This document shows, in pieces, positions 21,977 to 27,369 of a DNA stretch of 27,369 nucleotides. The stretch is from a virus. The notes under the pieces were generated by a model, which was not told the DNA's origin, made no database searches, and saw only the letters and a list, made by a program, of their open reading frames with translations. The stretch lies in IMG/VR virus record IMGVR_UViG_3300033273_000210, positions 1 through 27,369 of that record; one strand, written 5' to 3'. Position 1 is the first letter of the stretch, and each line of letters begins with the position of its first letter. Made by a program: the position numbers and the translations under genes.

Positions 21977-21977
21977 T
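21949..21977 (+). promoter_or_regulatory. Sigma70-like promoter for the uvsX unit
   Basis: TGTACC (21949-21954) and TATAAT (21972-21977) with a 17-base spacer, 23 bases before the next start. It lies in the end of the preceding coding sequence, and the -10 contains that gene's stop codon, as at 14043. Confidence 0.6.
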
Positions 21978-22000
21978 AGGCAGATCACAAGGAGAAGTCT

Positions 22001-22165
22001 ATGCCAAAAAGAAATGTTCCGCTCACTTCAAATACCGCATACTGCGTTTTTAAAGAAAACGGAAAACAATATACCGTGTACTCAAAACAAGTACTTAACC
22101 GACGAATCGAAGAAGGTATCATTACCGATACAGATCGAGTCGTAATTAAGAGGATCGGCAACTAA
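22001..22165 (+). CDS. 54-residue basic micro-protein before uvsX
   Basis: First gene after the promoter, with AGGAGAA at 21990-21996 as ribosome site, coupled to uvsX by TAATG. MPKRNVPLTSNTAYCVFKEN continues into YTVYSKQVLNRRIEEGIITD and ends VVIKRIGN: short strands, a helix, a strand. It is basic and may bind nucleic acid. No family is recognised. Co-translation with uvsX suggests a recombination-related role, by position only. Confidence 0.6.
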   Translation: MPKRNVPLTSNTAYCVFKENGKQYTVYSKQVLNRRIEEGIITDTDRVVIKRIGN

Positions 22166-23199
22166 TGTCTATAATGGATAAACTAAAAAAGAATTCGAAG
22201 ATTAAAGAATCATCAATTCTTTCTGAATCAAAATTCTTTACAGATAAAGATATGATTCCAACTTCAGTGCCAATGATTAACGTGGCGCTGTCAGGTGATA
22301 TGGAAGGTGGTTTGACCCCAGGTCTTACAGTTCTTGCAGGCCCGTCAAAACATTTTAAAACTTCCTTTGCATTGATTATGGCATCAGCATACTTAGAAAA
22401 GTATGAAGATGCAGTTCTACTCTTTTATGATTCAGAGTTTGGTTCACCTCAGTCTTACTTTCAGACTTATGGTATTAACACCGAGCGTGTACTCCATACT
22501 CCTGTCATGAATATTGAAGAACTCAAGTTTGATCTAATCAATCAGCTTGAAAATATTGACAAGAAAGATAAGGTCATTGTGATCATCGATTCTATCGGTA
22601 ATATTGCTTCGAAGAAAGAATTAGAAGATGCAATGAATGAAAAGTCCGTGGCTGATATGTCACGTGCAAAGCAGCTCAAGTCATTATTCAGAATGACTAC
22701 ACCATATCTTACAATGAAAGATATTCCGTGTGTTGCTATTAACCATACGTATAAAGAACAAGGACTGTTCCCGAAAGATATTGTATCAGGTGGCACAGGC
22801 GTTTACTATTCAGCAGATAATATCTGGATTATTGGACGTCAACAAGACAAGCAAGGAACAGAGATCAAAGGTTATCACTTTGTGATTAACGTGGAGAAAT
22901 CAAGGTTTGTTAAAGAAAAATCTAAATTGCCTATCTCAGTTTCTTGGGAAGGTGGTGTTCAGCGTTGGAGCGGTTTGCTTGATGTTGCTTTGGATGGCGG
23001 CTACGTCGCTAAGCCTTCTAACGGTTGGTATTGTCGTGTCGACCGGAGCACTGGCGAGCTTATGGACCCAAAGTCGCGAGAACGGGATACGCTCACTCCT
23101 GACTTCTGGGAACCCATATTGGCAGAAACAGACTTCAAAGACTATATCAAACAACGATACTCAATCGTAATGGAGGGTGTCAGTGCTGAAGGAGAATGA
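22165..23199 (+). CDS. uvsX: UvsX recombinase (RecA family)
   Basis: Strand-exchange protein that coats single-stranded DNA and starts recombination-dependent replication. SKFFTDKDMIPTSVPMIN (22-39), Walker A GPSKHFKTS (59-67), LLFYDSEFGS, Walker B VIIDSIGN near 138-145, ASKKELEDAMNEKSVADM and INHTYKEQ follow T4 UvsX almost throughout. Length is 344 residues against about 390 in T4; the missing part is the acidic C-terminal tail, as in other shorter marine homologues. In T4 it works with UvsY loader and gp41 helicase; gp41 lies two genes downstream. Confidence 0.96.
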   Translation: MSIMDKLKKNSKIKESSILSESKFFTDKDMIPTSVPMINVALSGDMEGGLTPGLTVLAGPSKHFKTSFALIMASAYLEKYEDAVLLFYDSEFGSPQSYFQTYGINTERVLHTPVMNIEELKFDLINQLENIDKKDKVIVIIDSIGNIASKKELEDAMNEKSVADMSRAKQLKSLFRMTTPYLTMKDIPCVAINHTYKEQGLFPKDIVSGGTGVYYSADNIWIIGRQQDKQGTEIKGYHFVINVEKSRFVKEKSKLPISVSWEGGVQRWSGLLDVALDGGYVAKPSNGWYCRVDRSTGELMDPKSRERDTLTPDFWEPILAETDFKDYIKQRYSIVMEGVSAEGE

Positions 23200-23485
23200 A
23201 GATTACGAACTGATTGCAGTTGAAGATAATCCTGATGCTTGGGGCGTCAGGATTAAAACTGGTATCTTTACTGAAACAGTTATTGTTTTTGGTGCAATTG
23301 GATTTAATCAAGTTAAAGATAATCTAACATTTAATTTTGAAGTGTATTCTTCACCAGATTCTGAATTAACACCAGAAAATGTTGATCTACAAGAACATTG
23401 TACAAAACTGTTAGAAAGTATTATAATTGACGGTATCGAAGACGGTACTGTGGAGTTAATGGACACTAATGCAAGCGAATCTTGA
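23183..23485 (+). CDS. Small acidic protein between uvsX and gp41, unknown function
   Basis: A 100-residue protein. GTG 23183 is chosen because GGAGGG (23172-23177) lies five bases before it; GTG 23177 is also in frame. LKENEDYELIAVEDNPDAWG, VRIKTGIFTETVIVFGAIGF and LTFNFEVYSSPDSEL alternate strands, followed by a C-terminal helix: a small beta-sandwich-like outline. It overlaps uvsX by 17 bases and gp41 by 17 bases, so it is translated with them. I know this protein type from phages but not its function. Confidence 0.65.
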   Translation: MLKENEDYELIAVEDNPDAWGVRIKTGIFTETVIVFGAIGFNQVKDNLTFNFEVYSSPDSELTPENVDLQEHCTKLLESIIIDGIEDGTVELMDTNASES

Positions 23486-24848
23486 ACAAACAATTTTAAG
23501 AAATCTCCTTACGGATGAAAAGTTTATGCGTAAGGTTTTGCCTTTTATCAAGCCTGATTACTTTGAAGGTGTTTATCGTATTCTTTTCAAAGAAGCTGGT
23601 AAGTTTGTTGCTAAGTATAATAAACTACCAACATCAGAATCTTTTCAGATTGAAATTGATCAGTCAGATCGCCTAACAGATGAACAATATCGTATGGCAT
23701 CAGAGATTCTTCCACATCTTTTTAACAATGAAAAGGTTGATGAAGAATGGCTATCTAATACCACAGAAAAATGGTGTCAAGATCGGGCAATTCATAATGC
23801 CATCATGGAATCTATTTCTATTATTGATGGTAAACATGAGACACTTACAAAAGGTGCATTACCTGATTTATTAAGCAAAGCACTTGGTGTTGCCTTTGAT
23901 ACTAATGTAGGTCATGATTATGTCGAAAACGCAGAACAACGATACGAGTTTTATCACACTGAGGAAGAACGCTTACCTTTCGACCTTGACTACTTCAACC
24001 GAATTACAAAAGGAGGTTTACCGGCTAAAACGCTTAACATTGCTCTTGCAGGTACTGGTGTGGGTAAATCTTTGTTCATGTGCCATATGGCTGCTGCTTC
24101 TCTAACTCAAGGGTCAAATGTTTTATACATAACTATGGAAATGGCAGAAGAACGTATTGCAGAACGTATCGATGCTAACTTATTGAATGTGCCTATCGAC
24201 CAGCTTGATAAACTATCAAAAGATATGTTTACAACAAAGGTTGCTGATATCTCTCGTAAGACAACTGGTAGTTTGATCATTAAAGAGTATCCTACTGGTT
24301 CTGCACACTCTGGTCATTTCCGTGGTTTATTGAATGAGTTGAAATTAAAACGAGAGTTTGTTCCGGATATTATCTTTATTGATTATTTGAATATTTGTTC
24401 TAGTTCAAGAATGAAAGGTATGGGTGGTGCAATTAACTCCTATAATTATATTAAAGCAATTGCAGAAGAGATTCGGGGACTCGCTGTGGAATTCGATGTA
24501 CCTATTGTATCTGCAACCCAGACGACCAGGTCCGGTTATTCCAACTCTGATGTTGGCCTTGAGGACACATCAGAATCATTTGGTCTCCCTGCAACTGCCG
24601 ACCTCATGTTTGCGCTTATATCTACAGAAGAACTTGAGAACTGCGGTCAACTCATGGTCAAGCAACTCAAAAACAGATATAACGACCCAACTGTCCACAA
24701 ACGATTTATTATCGGCGTTGATCGAGCTAAGATGAGATTGTATGACGTTGAGGAACAGGATTTAATGAATGACGATCCTATCCCTGATAAACCGTTAAAT
24801 AGTTTTGGTAATAACGAGAGACCTGATACAAATGGTTGGAAAATATGA
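23469..24848 (+). CDS. 41: gp41-type replicative helicase (DnaB family)
   Basis: Hexameric 5'-3' helicase of the replication fork. The N-terminal primase-interacting region spans about 1-150, then LPFDLDYFNRITKGGLPAKT, Walker A AGTGVGKS (194-201), YITMEMAEERIAERID, Walker B IIFIDYLNI near 301-309 and SATQTTRSGYSN, the DnaB motif order. Length is 459 residues (T4 475). All ATPase residues are present. In T4 the partner is primase gp61; no gp61-like gene is in this window, while a primase-like protein of another family is at 14457. Confidence 0.95.
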   Translation: MQANLEQTILRNLLTDEKFMRKVLPFIKPDYFEGVYRILFKEAGKFVAKYNKLPTSESFQIEIDQSDRLTDEQYRMASEILPHLFNNEKVDEEWLSNTTEKWCQDRAIHNAIMESISIIDGKHETLTKGALPDLLSKALGVAFDTNVGHDYVENAEQRYEFYHTEEERLPFDLDYFNRITKGGLPAKTLNIALAGTGVGKSLFMCHMAAASLTQGSNVLYITMEMAEERIAERIDANLLNVPIDQLDKLSKDMFTTKVADISRKTTGSLIIKEYPTGSAHSGHFRGLLNELKLKREFVPDIIFIDYLNICSSSRMKGMGGAINSYNYIKAIAEEIRGLAVEFDVPIVSATQTTRSGYSNSDVGLEDTSESFGLPATADLMFALISTEELENCGQLMVKQLKNRYNDPTVHKRFIIGVDRAKMRLYDVEEQDLMNDDPIPDKPLNSFGNNERPDTNGWKI

Positions 24849-25084
24849 AAGATGAACTAATGACTATTACTATGGAAGAATGTGGTGAAGTGATTCAAGC
24901 GTGTTCTAAAATGCAAAGATTTCCTGGTGATCAATCTGCAGAAATGTTAAAGAAAGAACTTGGCGATCTGTATTGTATGATTGAAATCTGTATTGAGAAA
25001 AGATTATTGACATATACTGAGCTTATGGATGGAGCACGAGCCAAACGACATAAACTAAAAGAGTGGAGTAATCTTGAATTATGA
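24845..25084 (+). CDS. Short MazG-like NTP pyrophosphohydrolase
   Basis: A 79-residue protein starting in an ATGA overlap with gp41. EECGE (11-15) and ELGD (38-41) give the EExxE...ExxD metal site of the MazG superfamily in a minimal single-domain form. It is coupled to thyX downstream (ATGA), so removal of a specific dNTP or clean-up of dUTP beside dTMP synthesis is likely. It is the second such enzyme of the window; the 14072 protein has a long extra tail, so the two probably differ in substrate. Confidence 0.82.
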   Translation: MKDELMTITMEECGEVIQACSKMQRFPGDQSAEMLKKELGDLYCMIEICIEKRLLTYTELMDGARAKRHKLKEWSNLEL

Positions 25085-25743
25085 ATGTCAAACTAATTAG
25101 TTACAGCAAAGGTCATGGCTCTATGGGTGGAATCAAAGAGCTCAAAGATCTTATTGCCTATAGCGCACGTGTATCTAATCCATCTAATCAAATGAATACG
25201 GAAACAAATGACAAACTTCTTAACTACCTTATCAAACACAAGCATTGGTCTCCCTTTGAAATGGCGTCGGCGTGTCTTGAGATTGAAACGACTCGCGACA
25301 TCGCTCGTCAAATACTAAGACATCGGTCATTTTCATTTCAAGAATTCAGTCAGCGATATGCAAATCCAGATGCTGAATTTGATCAGATGTTTGAAAGACG
25401 TGAACGTCGTGAGCAGGATCCTGTCAACCGTCAAAATTCTATTCCGGTAGAAGATGAAAGTTACGACTGGGAAAGACTGCAGAAACGTGTTGAGTGGATG
25501 TGTGAACGGGAATATCGCAATGCAATTAAAATGGGTATTGCAAAAGAACAAGCCCGAGCATTGCTTCCTGAAGGTTTGACTAAGTCACAGATGTATATGA
25601 ATGGAACGATTCGTTCTTGGATTCATTATATTGATTTGAGATCTGGCCACGGAACTCAGAAAGAACATATGGAAGTTGCAAGAGCTTGTGCAAAAGCTTT
25701 AGAACCAGTATTTCCTATGATTATGGAGTTTGTTAATGAGTAG
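25081..25743 (+). CDS. thyX: ThyX, FAD-dependent thymidylate synthase
   Basis: Converts dUMP to dTMP with methylene-tetrahydrofolate, FAD and NADPH. The ThyX signature RHRSFSFQEFSQR spans residues 80-92, HKHWSPFEMASACLEIET precedes it and SQMYMNGTIRSWIHYIDLR contains the dUMP-binding Arg. Length is 220 residues, usual for the family. T4 itself uses a ThyA-type Td; here the ThyA-fold enzyme at 16789 is of the dCMP hydroxymethylase type, so ThyX fills the dTMP role, fed by dCMP deaminase at 17900. Confidence 0.96.
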   Translation: MNVKLISYSKGHGSMGGIKELKDLIAYSARVSNPSNQMNTETNDKLLNYLIKHKHWSPFEMASACLEIETTRDIARQILRHRSFSFQEFSQRYANPDAEFDQMFERRERREQDPVNRQNSIPVEDESYDWERLQKRVEWMCEREYRNAIKMGIAKEQARALLPEGLTKSQMYMNGTIRSWIHYIDLRSGHGTQKEHMEVARACAKALEPVFPMIMEFVNE

Positions 25744-25936
25744 CTTTCCACCAATTCATGCAATTCCTGGAGTACAGTATAATCCAACACCAGAAGTGAC
25801 TACTACAAGCAAGGATATAATCCGTGTCTATGATGATAAAGTAGTGACTATTACAGCAGAATACATCACATATGATAAAGGAGGAAGTGTCAAGACTGTT
25901 ACAAATACCAGTCAGCTAATTGACCTTTTAATATAA
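25736..25936 (+). CDS. 66-residue protein, unknown function
   Basis: Starts eight bases before the thyX stop with GGAG at 25725-25728. MSSFPPIHAIPGVQYNPTPE is proline-rich and extended, then strand-forming IIRVYDDKVVTITAEYITYD and a polar end. It could be a small beta protein. No family is recognised. It is coupled to the next gene by TAATG. Confidence 0.6.
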   Translation: MSSFPPIHAIPGVQYNPTPEVTTTSKDIIRVYDDKVVTITAEYITYDKGGSVKTVTNTSQLIDLLI

Positions 25937-26148
25937 TGTCTAAAATCGTCGATCTAAACGAATACCGTAAAAAGAAAGAAGAAGCTGAAGAAGCTGCAAT
26001 GGCAAATGATTTGTATAATCTTCTGAGTGAACTTATGATCGACGATGAACCTCTCATAATTTCCATGATCGATTCAGATGGTAATGAAACTCGTATCAAT
26101 TTGGATGATGTTTTAGGCCTAAGTGATTCAAATTATTCACCTTTTTAA
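25936..26148 (+). CDS. 70-residue acidic protein, unknown function
   Basis: MSKIVDLNEYRKKKEEAEEA opens with the 'ivdLneYR' type helix common in small phage and bacterial proteins, followed by an acidic helix and a strand pair (LIISMIDSDGNETRINLDDV). The C-terminal half resembles small modules of unknown role. It ends the thyX run; a promoter follows after a short AT-rich gap. Confidence 0.6.
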   Translation: MSKIVDLNEYRKKKEEAEEAAMANDLYNLLSELMIDDEPLIISMIDSDGNETRINLDDVLGLSDSNYSPF

Positions 26149-26172
26149 TTTTAAAATAATTTAAAAAAAGTG

Positions 26173-26200
26173 TGTACATTTCTCTCTTATATAGTATAAT
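26173..26200 (+). promoter_or_regulatory. Sigma70-like promoter, TGTGTACATTT class
   Basis: TGTACA (26173-26178), 16-base spacer, TATAAT (26195-26200), then a leader with AGGAGAGAG and ATG 26229. The block TGTGTACATTT (26171-26181) is identical to those at 15407 and 27137. Confidence 0.72.
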
Positions 26201-26228
26201 GGTACCATAATCAATGAGGAGAGAGATT

Positions 26229-26471
26229 ATGAAAAATTATGTAACTGGCTTTGAGTACTCAGGTGTTAACGCAGCAACTTTAGCAGCTGCTGGTGTTGAT
26301 TCGGTTGTTACTTTCAAGCAGGCTGTCAAGTCGCTTGGAATTCCTGGTACTAAGCTCAAAGGTTTAAAAGCATGTGCCAAATTGGTCATGTTCAAAGAAG
26401 ATGAAGATGGCGAGAAAAAGCCACGGTTCTTCTCAGTGTTTGACGCGTCCGAAGTATTGGCTCGGGCGTAA
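26229..26471 (+). CDS. 80-residue protein, early-type gene, unknown function
   Basis: ATG 26229 follows AGGAGAGAG and is preferred over ATG 26214, which lies before that ribosome site. MKNYVTGFEYSGVNAATLAA, VDSVVTFKQAVKSLGIPGTK and a charged end (FKEDEDGEKKPRFFSVFDAS) suggest a small mixed alpha/beta protein. No family is recognised. A strong promoter directly in front and the run of short genes behind it suggest early expression, possibly in host takeover. Confidence 0.65.
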   Translation: MKNYVTGFEYSGVNAATLAAAGVDSVVTFKQAVKSLGIPGTKLKGLKACAKLVMFKEDEDGEKKPRFFSVFDASEVLARA

Positions 26472-26482
26472 GGAGAGATATT

Positions 26483-26665
26483 ATGATTAAAGAAATGATT
26501 AAAGAAATCGAGGCGATGAAAGATTGCCGCCTTGTAAAGCCAACTCTTGCATACGATGCAATTGCATATCTTGAAGTTGATGATATTAATGAAATCGAAG
26601 ATTTTGAAAGCATGAGTGTTACTGAAGCAGTTGATTACGTTCTTGATATTGTGAGGAGTGTATAA
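26483..26665 (+). CDS. 60-residue acidic helical protein, unknown function
   Basis: AAGGAGAGA at 26470-26478 precedes the ATG. MIKEMIKEIEAMKDCRLVKP, then EVDDINEIEDFESMSVTEAV: highly acidic with a helical end. No motif. Its stop and the next start share bases (TATAATG), so the following membrane micro-protein is coupled to it. Confidence 0.6.
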   Translation: MIKEMIKEIEAMKDCRLVKPTLAYDAIAYLEVDDINEIEDFESMSVTEAVDYVLDIVRSV

Positions 26666-26766
26666 TGGGTTATACTGCAAACTATCTTGACGTCATGATT
26701 GTACTTGGCGTCACTGGAGTTGCCATCTCTTGGCTGCTTATCTCTGGCGAATGGAGAAAGTTCTAA
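26665..26766 (+). CDS. 33-residue single-span membrane micro-protein
   Basis: MGYTANYLDVMIVLGVTGVA followed by ISWLLISGEWRKF forms one transmembrane helix (about residues 8-27) with a basic Arg-Lys end, predicted N-out/C-in by the positive-inside rule. GAGGAG at 26653-26658 is ideally spaced, and both ends use TAATG couplings. It could be an inner-membrane effector; a holin-like role is possible but one short span is thin evidence. Confidence 0.6.
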   Translation: MGYTANYLDVMIVLGVTGVAISWLLISGEWRKF

Positions 26767-27098
26767 TGATTCGCATTCTTCGTGAAACGACTGGTACGAT
26801 GGGTGACTTCACCTACCAGCCACATTTATATTATGTCAATGAAAAAGACAAACTCGTTTGGTTTCAAGTTGGCGATTATTCTCGTGGGCTTGATAAGTAT
26901 AATAAACCTTTGGCGTTCGACATGCGCCATCGTAAGTTTGATTTGGTTGGCACAGTTCCAGAGTTGCATGACGATTCTATTGTCGAAGTCAAATCTGAGA
27001 GTGGATATATCCACCACGTGAATACGAGTAAGAATACTTGTACATGTAAGGGATATAAATTCCATGGACGTTGCAAACATTTGAAGATGGTTGCATAA
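26766..27098 (+). CDS. SWIM-type zinc-finger protein
   Basis: A 110-residue protein. CTCKGYKFHGRCKHLK at the C-terminus (about 92-107) has the CxCx(n)CxH layout of the SWIM zinc finger, a module for DNA or protein contact. The first 80 residues are a strand-rich region, with HLYYVNEKDKLVWFQVGDYS, that I do not recognise. GGAGAAAG at 26752-26759 supports ATG 26766 rather than the longer frame from 26730. Possible role in binding host or phage nucleic acid. Confidence 0.72.
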   Translation: MIRILRETTGTMGDFTYQPHLYYVNEKDKLVWFQVGDYSRGLDKYNKPLAFDMRHRKFDLVGTVPELHDDSIVEVKSESGYIHHVNTSKNTCTCKGYKFHGRCKHLKMVA

Positions 27099-27138
27099 GT
27101 GATTGATAACGTTACACAAACTTTTGTGAAAATAGTTG

Positions 27139-27166
27139 TGTACATTTGCTTCAGACTTGGTATAAT
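27139..27166 (+). promoter_or_regulatory. Sigma70-like promoter, TGTGTACATTT class
   Basis: TGTACA (27139-27144), 16-base spacer, TATAAT (27161-27166), followed by an AATGAGGAG leader and ATG 27193. Third copy of the 11-base block TGTGTACATTT (27137-27147). Confidence 0.72.
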
Positions 27167-27192
27167 GGTCTTAAGAAATGAGGAGATATATT

Positions 27193-27369
27193 ATGAAGAT
27201 GTTAAATAAAGTTGCTGCTTCTACTACCATTCGTTTGGATATTATGAAAAAGCTAGATGCAATCTCAGTTGACATCGATCGCCTGATTAGTGACCTTAAC
27301 GAGATTGGCGGTAAGAAAGACGAAGTCGACACGATTGGTGCTGCTTATTGGAATGTGCGTCGTGCGATG
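27193..27369 (+). CDS. N-terminal part of an unknown early-type protein (3' truncated)
   Basis: The frame is open from ATG 27193 to the window end (59 residues). MKMLNKVAASTTIRLDIMKK, then DAISVDIDRLISDLNEIGGK: a helical, coiled-coil-like start. GAGGAG at 27179-27184 is the ribosome site. Own promoter directly upstream. No family is recognised from this part. Confidence 0.65.
   Translation, partial: MKMLNKVAASTTIRLDIMKKLDAISVDIDRLISDLNEIGGKKDEVDTIGAAYWNVRRAM

Noticed and set aside
26661-26666. TATAAT before the 33-residue membrane gene
   Set aside because: No -35 at the right distance, and the string is formed by the Val-stop-ATG overlap itself.
27115-27128. CACAA/TTGTG inverted repeat as terminator after the SWIM gene
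   Set aside because: Only five weak pairs with no T-run; it is more likely chance in an AT-rich promoter region.
1-27369. tRNA genes, CRISPR arrays, insertion sequences or attachment sites
   Set aside because: I looked for cloverleaf, repeat-spacer and transposase or terminal-repeat patterns and saw none; a tRNA scan would be the decisive check.

Overview
The window is a gene-dense piece of a lytic T4-superfamily myovirus genome. Every gene I can support lies on the + strand. Genes are packed end to start with ATGA or TAATG overlaps, and no gap without a gene exceeds about 160 bases. The diagnosis rests on a chain of T4 core genes: late sigma factor gp55, recombination nuclease gp47/gp46, sliding clamp gp45, clamp loader gp44/gp62, repressor RegA, DNA polymerase gp43, a gp42-type dCMP hydroxymethylase, dCMP deaminase, recombinase UvsX and helicase gp41. 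AT-leaning composition together with PstS, Hsp20, peroxiredoxin, ThyX and MazG-type genes resembles marine (cyanophage/pelagiphage-like) T4 relatives. The host cannot be named from this window; an M15 peptidase suggests a peptidoglycan-walled bacterium.

Layout. 1-192: end of an unknown gene. 291-7178: transcription, recombination and replisome block (55, an AbrB-like small gene, 47, 46, glutaredoxin, 45, 44, 62, regA, two tiny genes). 7178-11367: accessory block (methyltransferase-like protein, Hsp20, M15 endolysin candidate, several very small proteins, peroxiredoxin, PstS), with T4-late-type TATAAATA elements. 11421-18476: DNA polymerase, a MazG-like NTP pyrophosphatase, a primase-like (VirE_N/AEP-type) protein, two AT-rich orphans, then a nucleotide-metabolism run: DUF1599-like, dCMP hydroxymethylase, conserved unknown, dCMP deaminase. 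18519-21976: an unusual four-gene cassette (SGNH-like, PLP-enzyme-like, class II aldolase, 340-residue unknown) bounded by a strong terminator and a promoter. 22001-25936: uvsX, gp41, a second MazG-like gene, ThyX. 25936-27369: short early-type genes behind promoters sharing an 11-base upstream block, including a SWIM zinc-finger protein.

How the genes work together. gp45/44/62/43/41/UvsX/46/47 form the replication-recombination machinery. gp55, probably with the clamp, drives late transcription. RegA represses translation of early messages. The nucleotide genes imply dCMP is diverted to 5-hydroxymethyl-dCMP (gp42 type, with the discriminating Asp) and to dUMP (deaminase), while dTMP comes from ThyX. 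This predicts modified cytosine in the phage DNA. The neighbouring 18.5-22.0 kb cassette is the best candidate here for an undescribed system, possibly further modification of that base; this is inference.

Several genes of 33-59 codons (932, 6950, 7047, 9299, 9423, 10086, 18306, 22001, 26665) are supported by start/stop coupling and ribosome sites. Function calls rest on motif recognition and remembered family sequences; no search was run.
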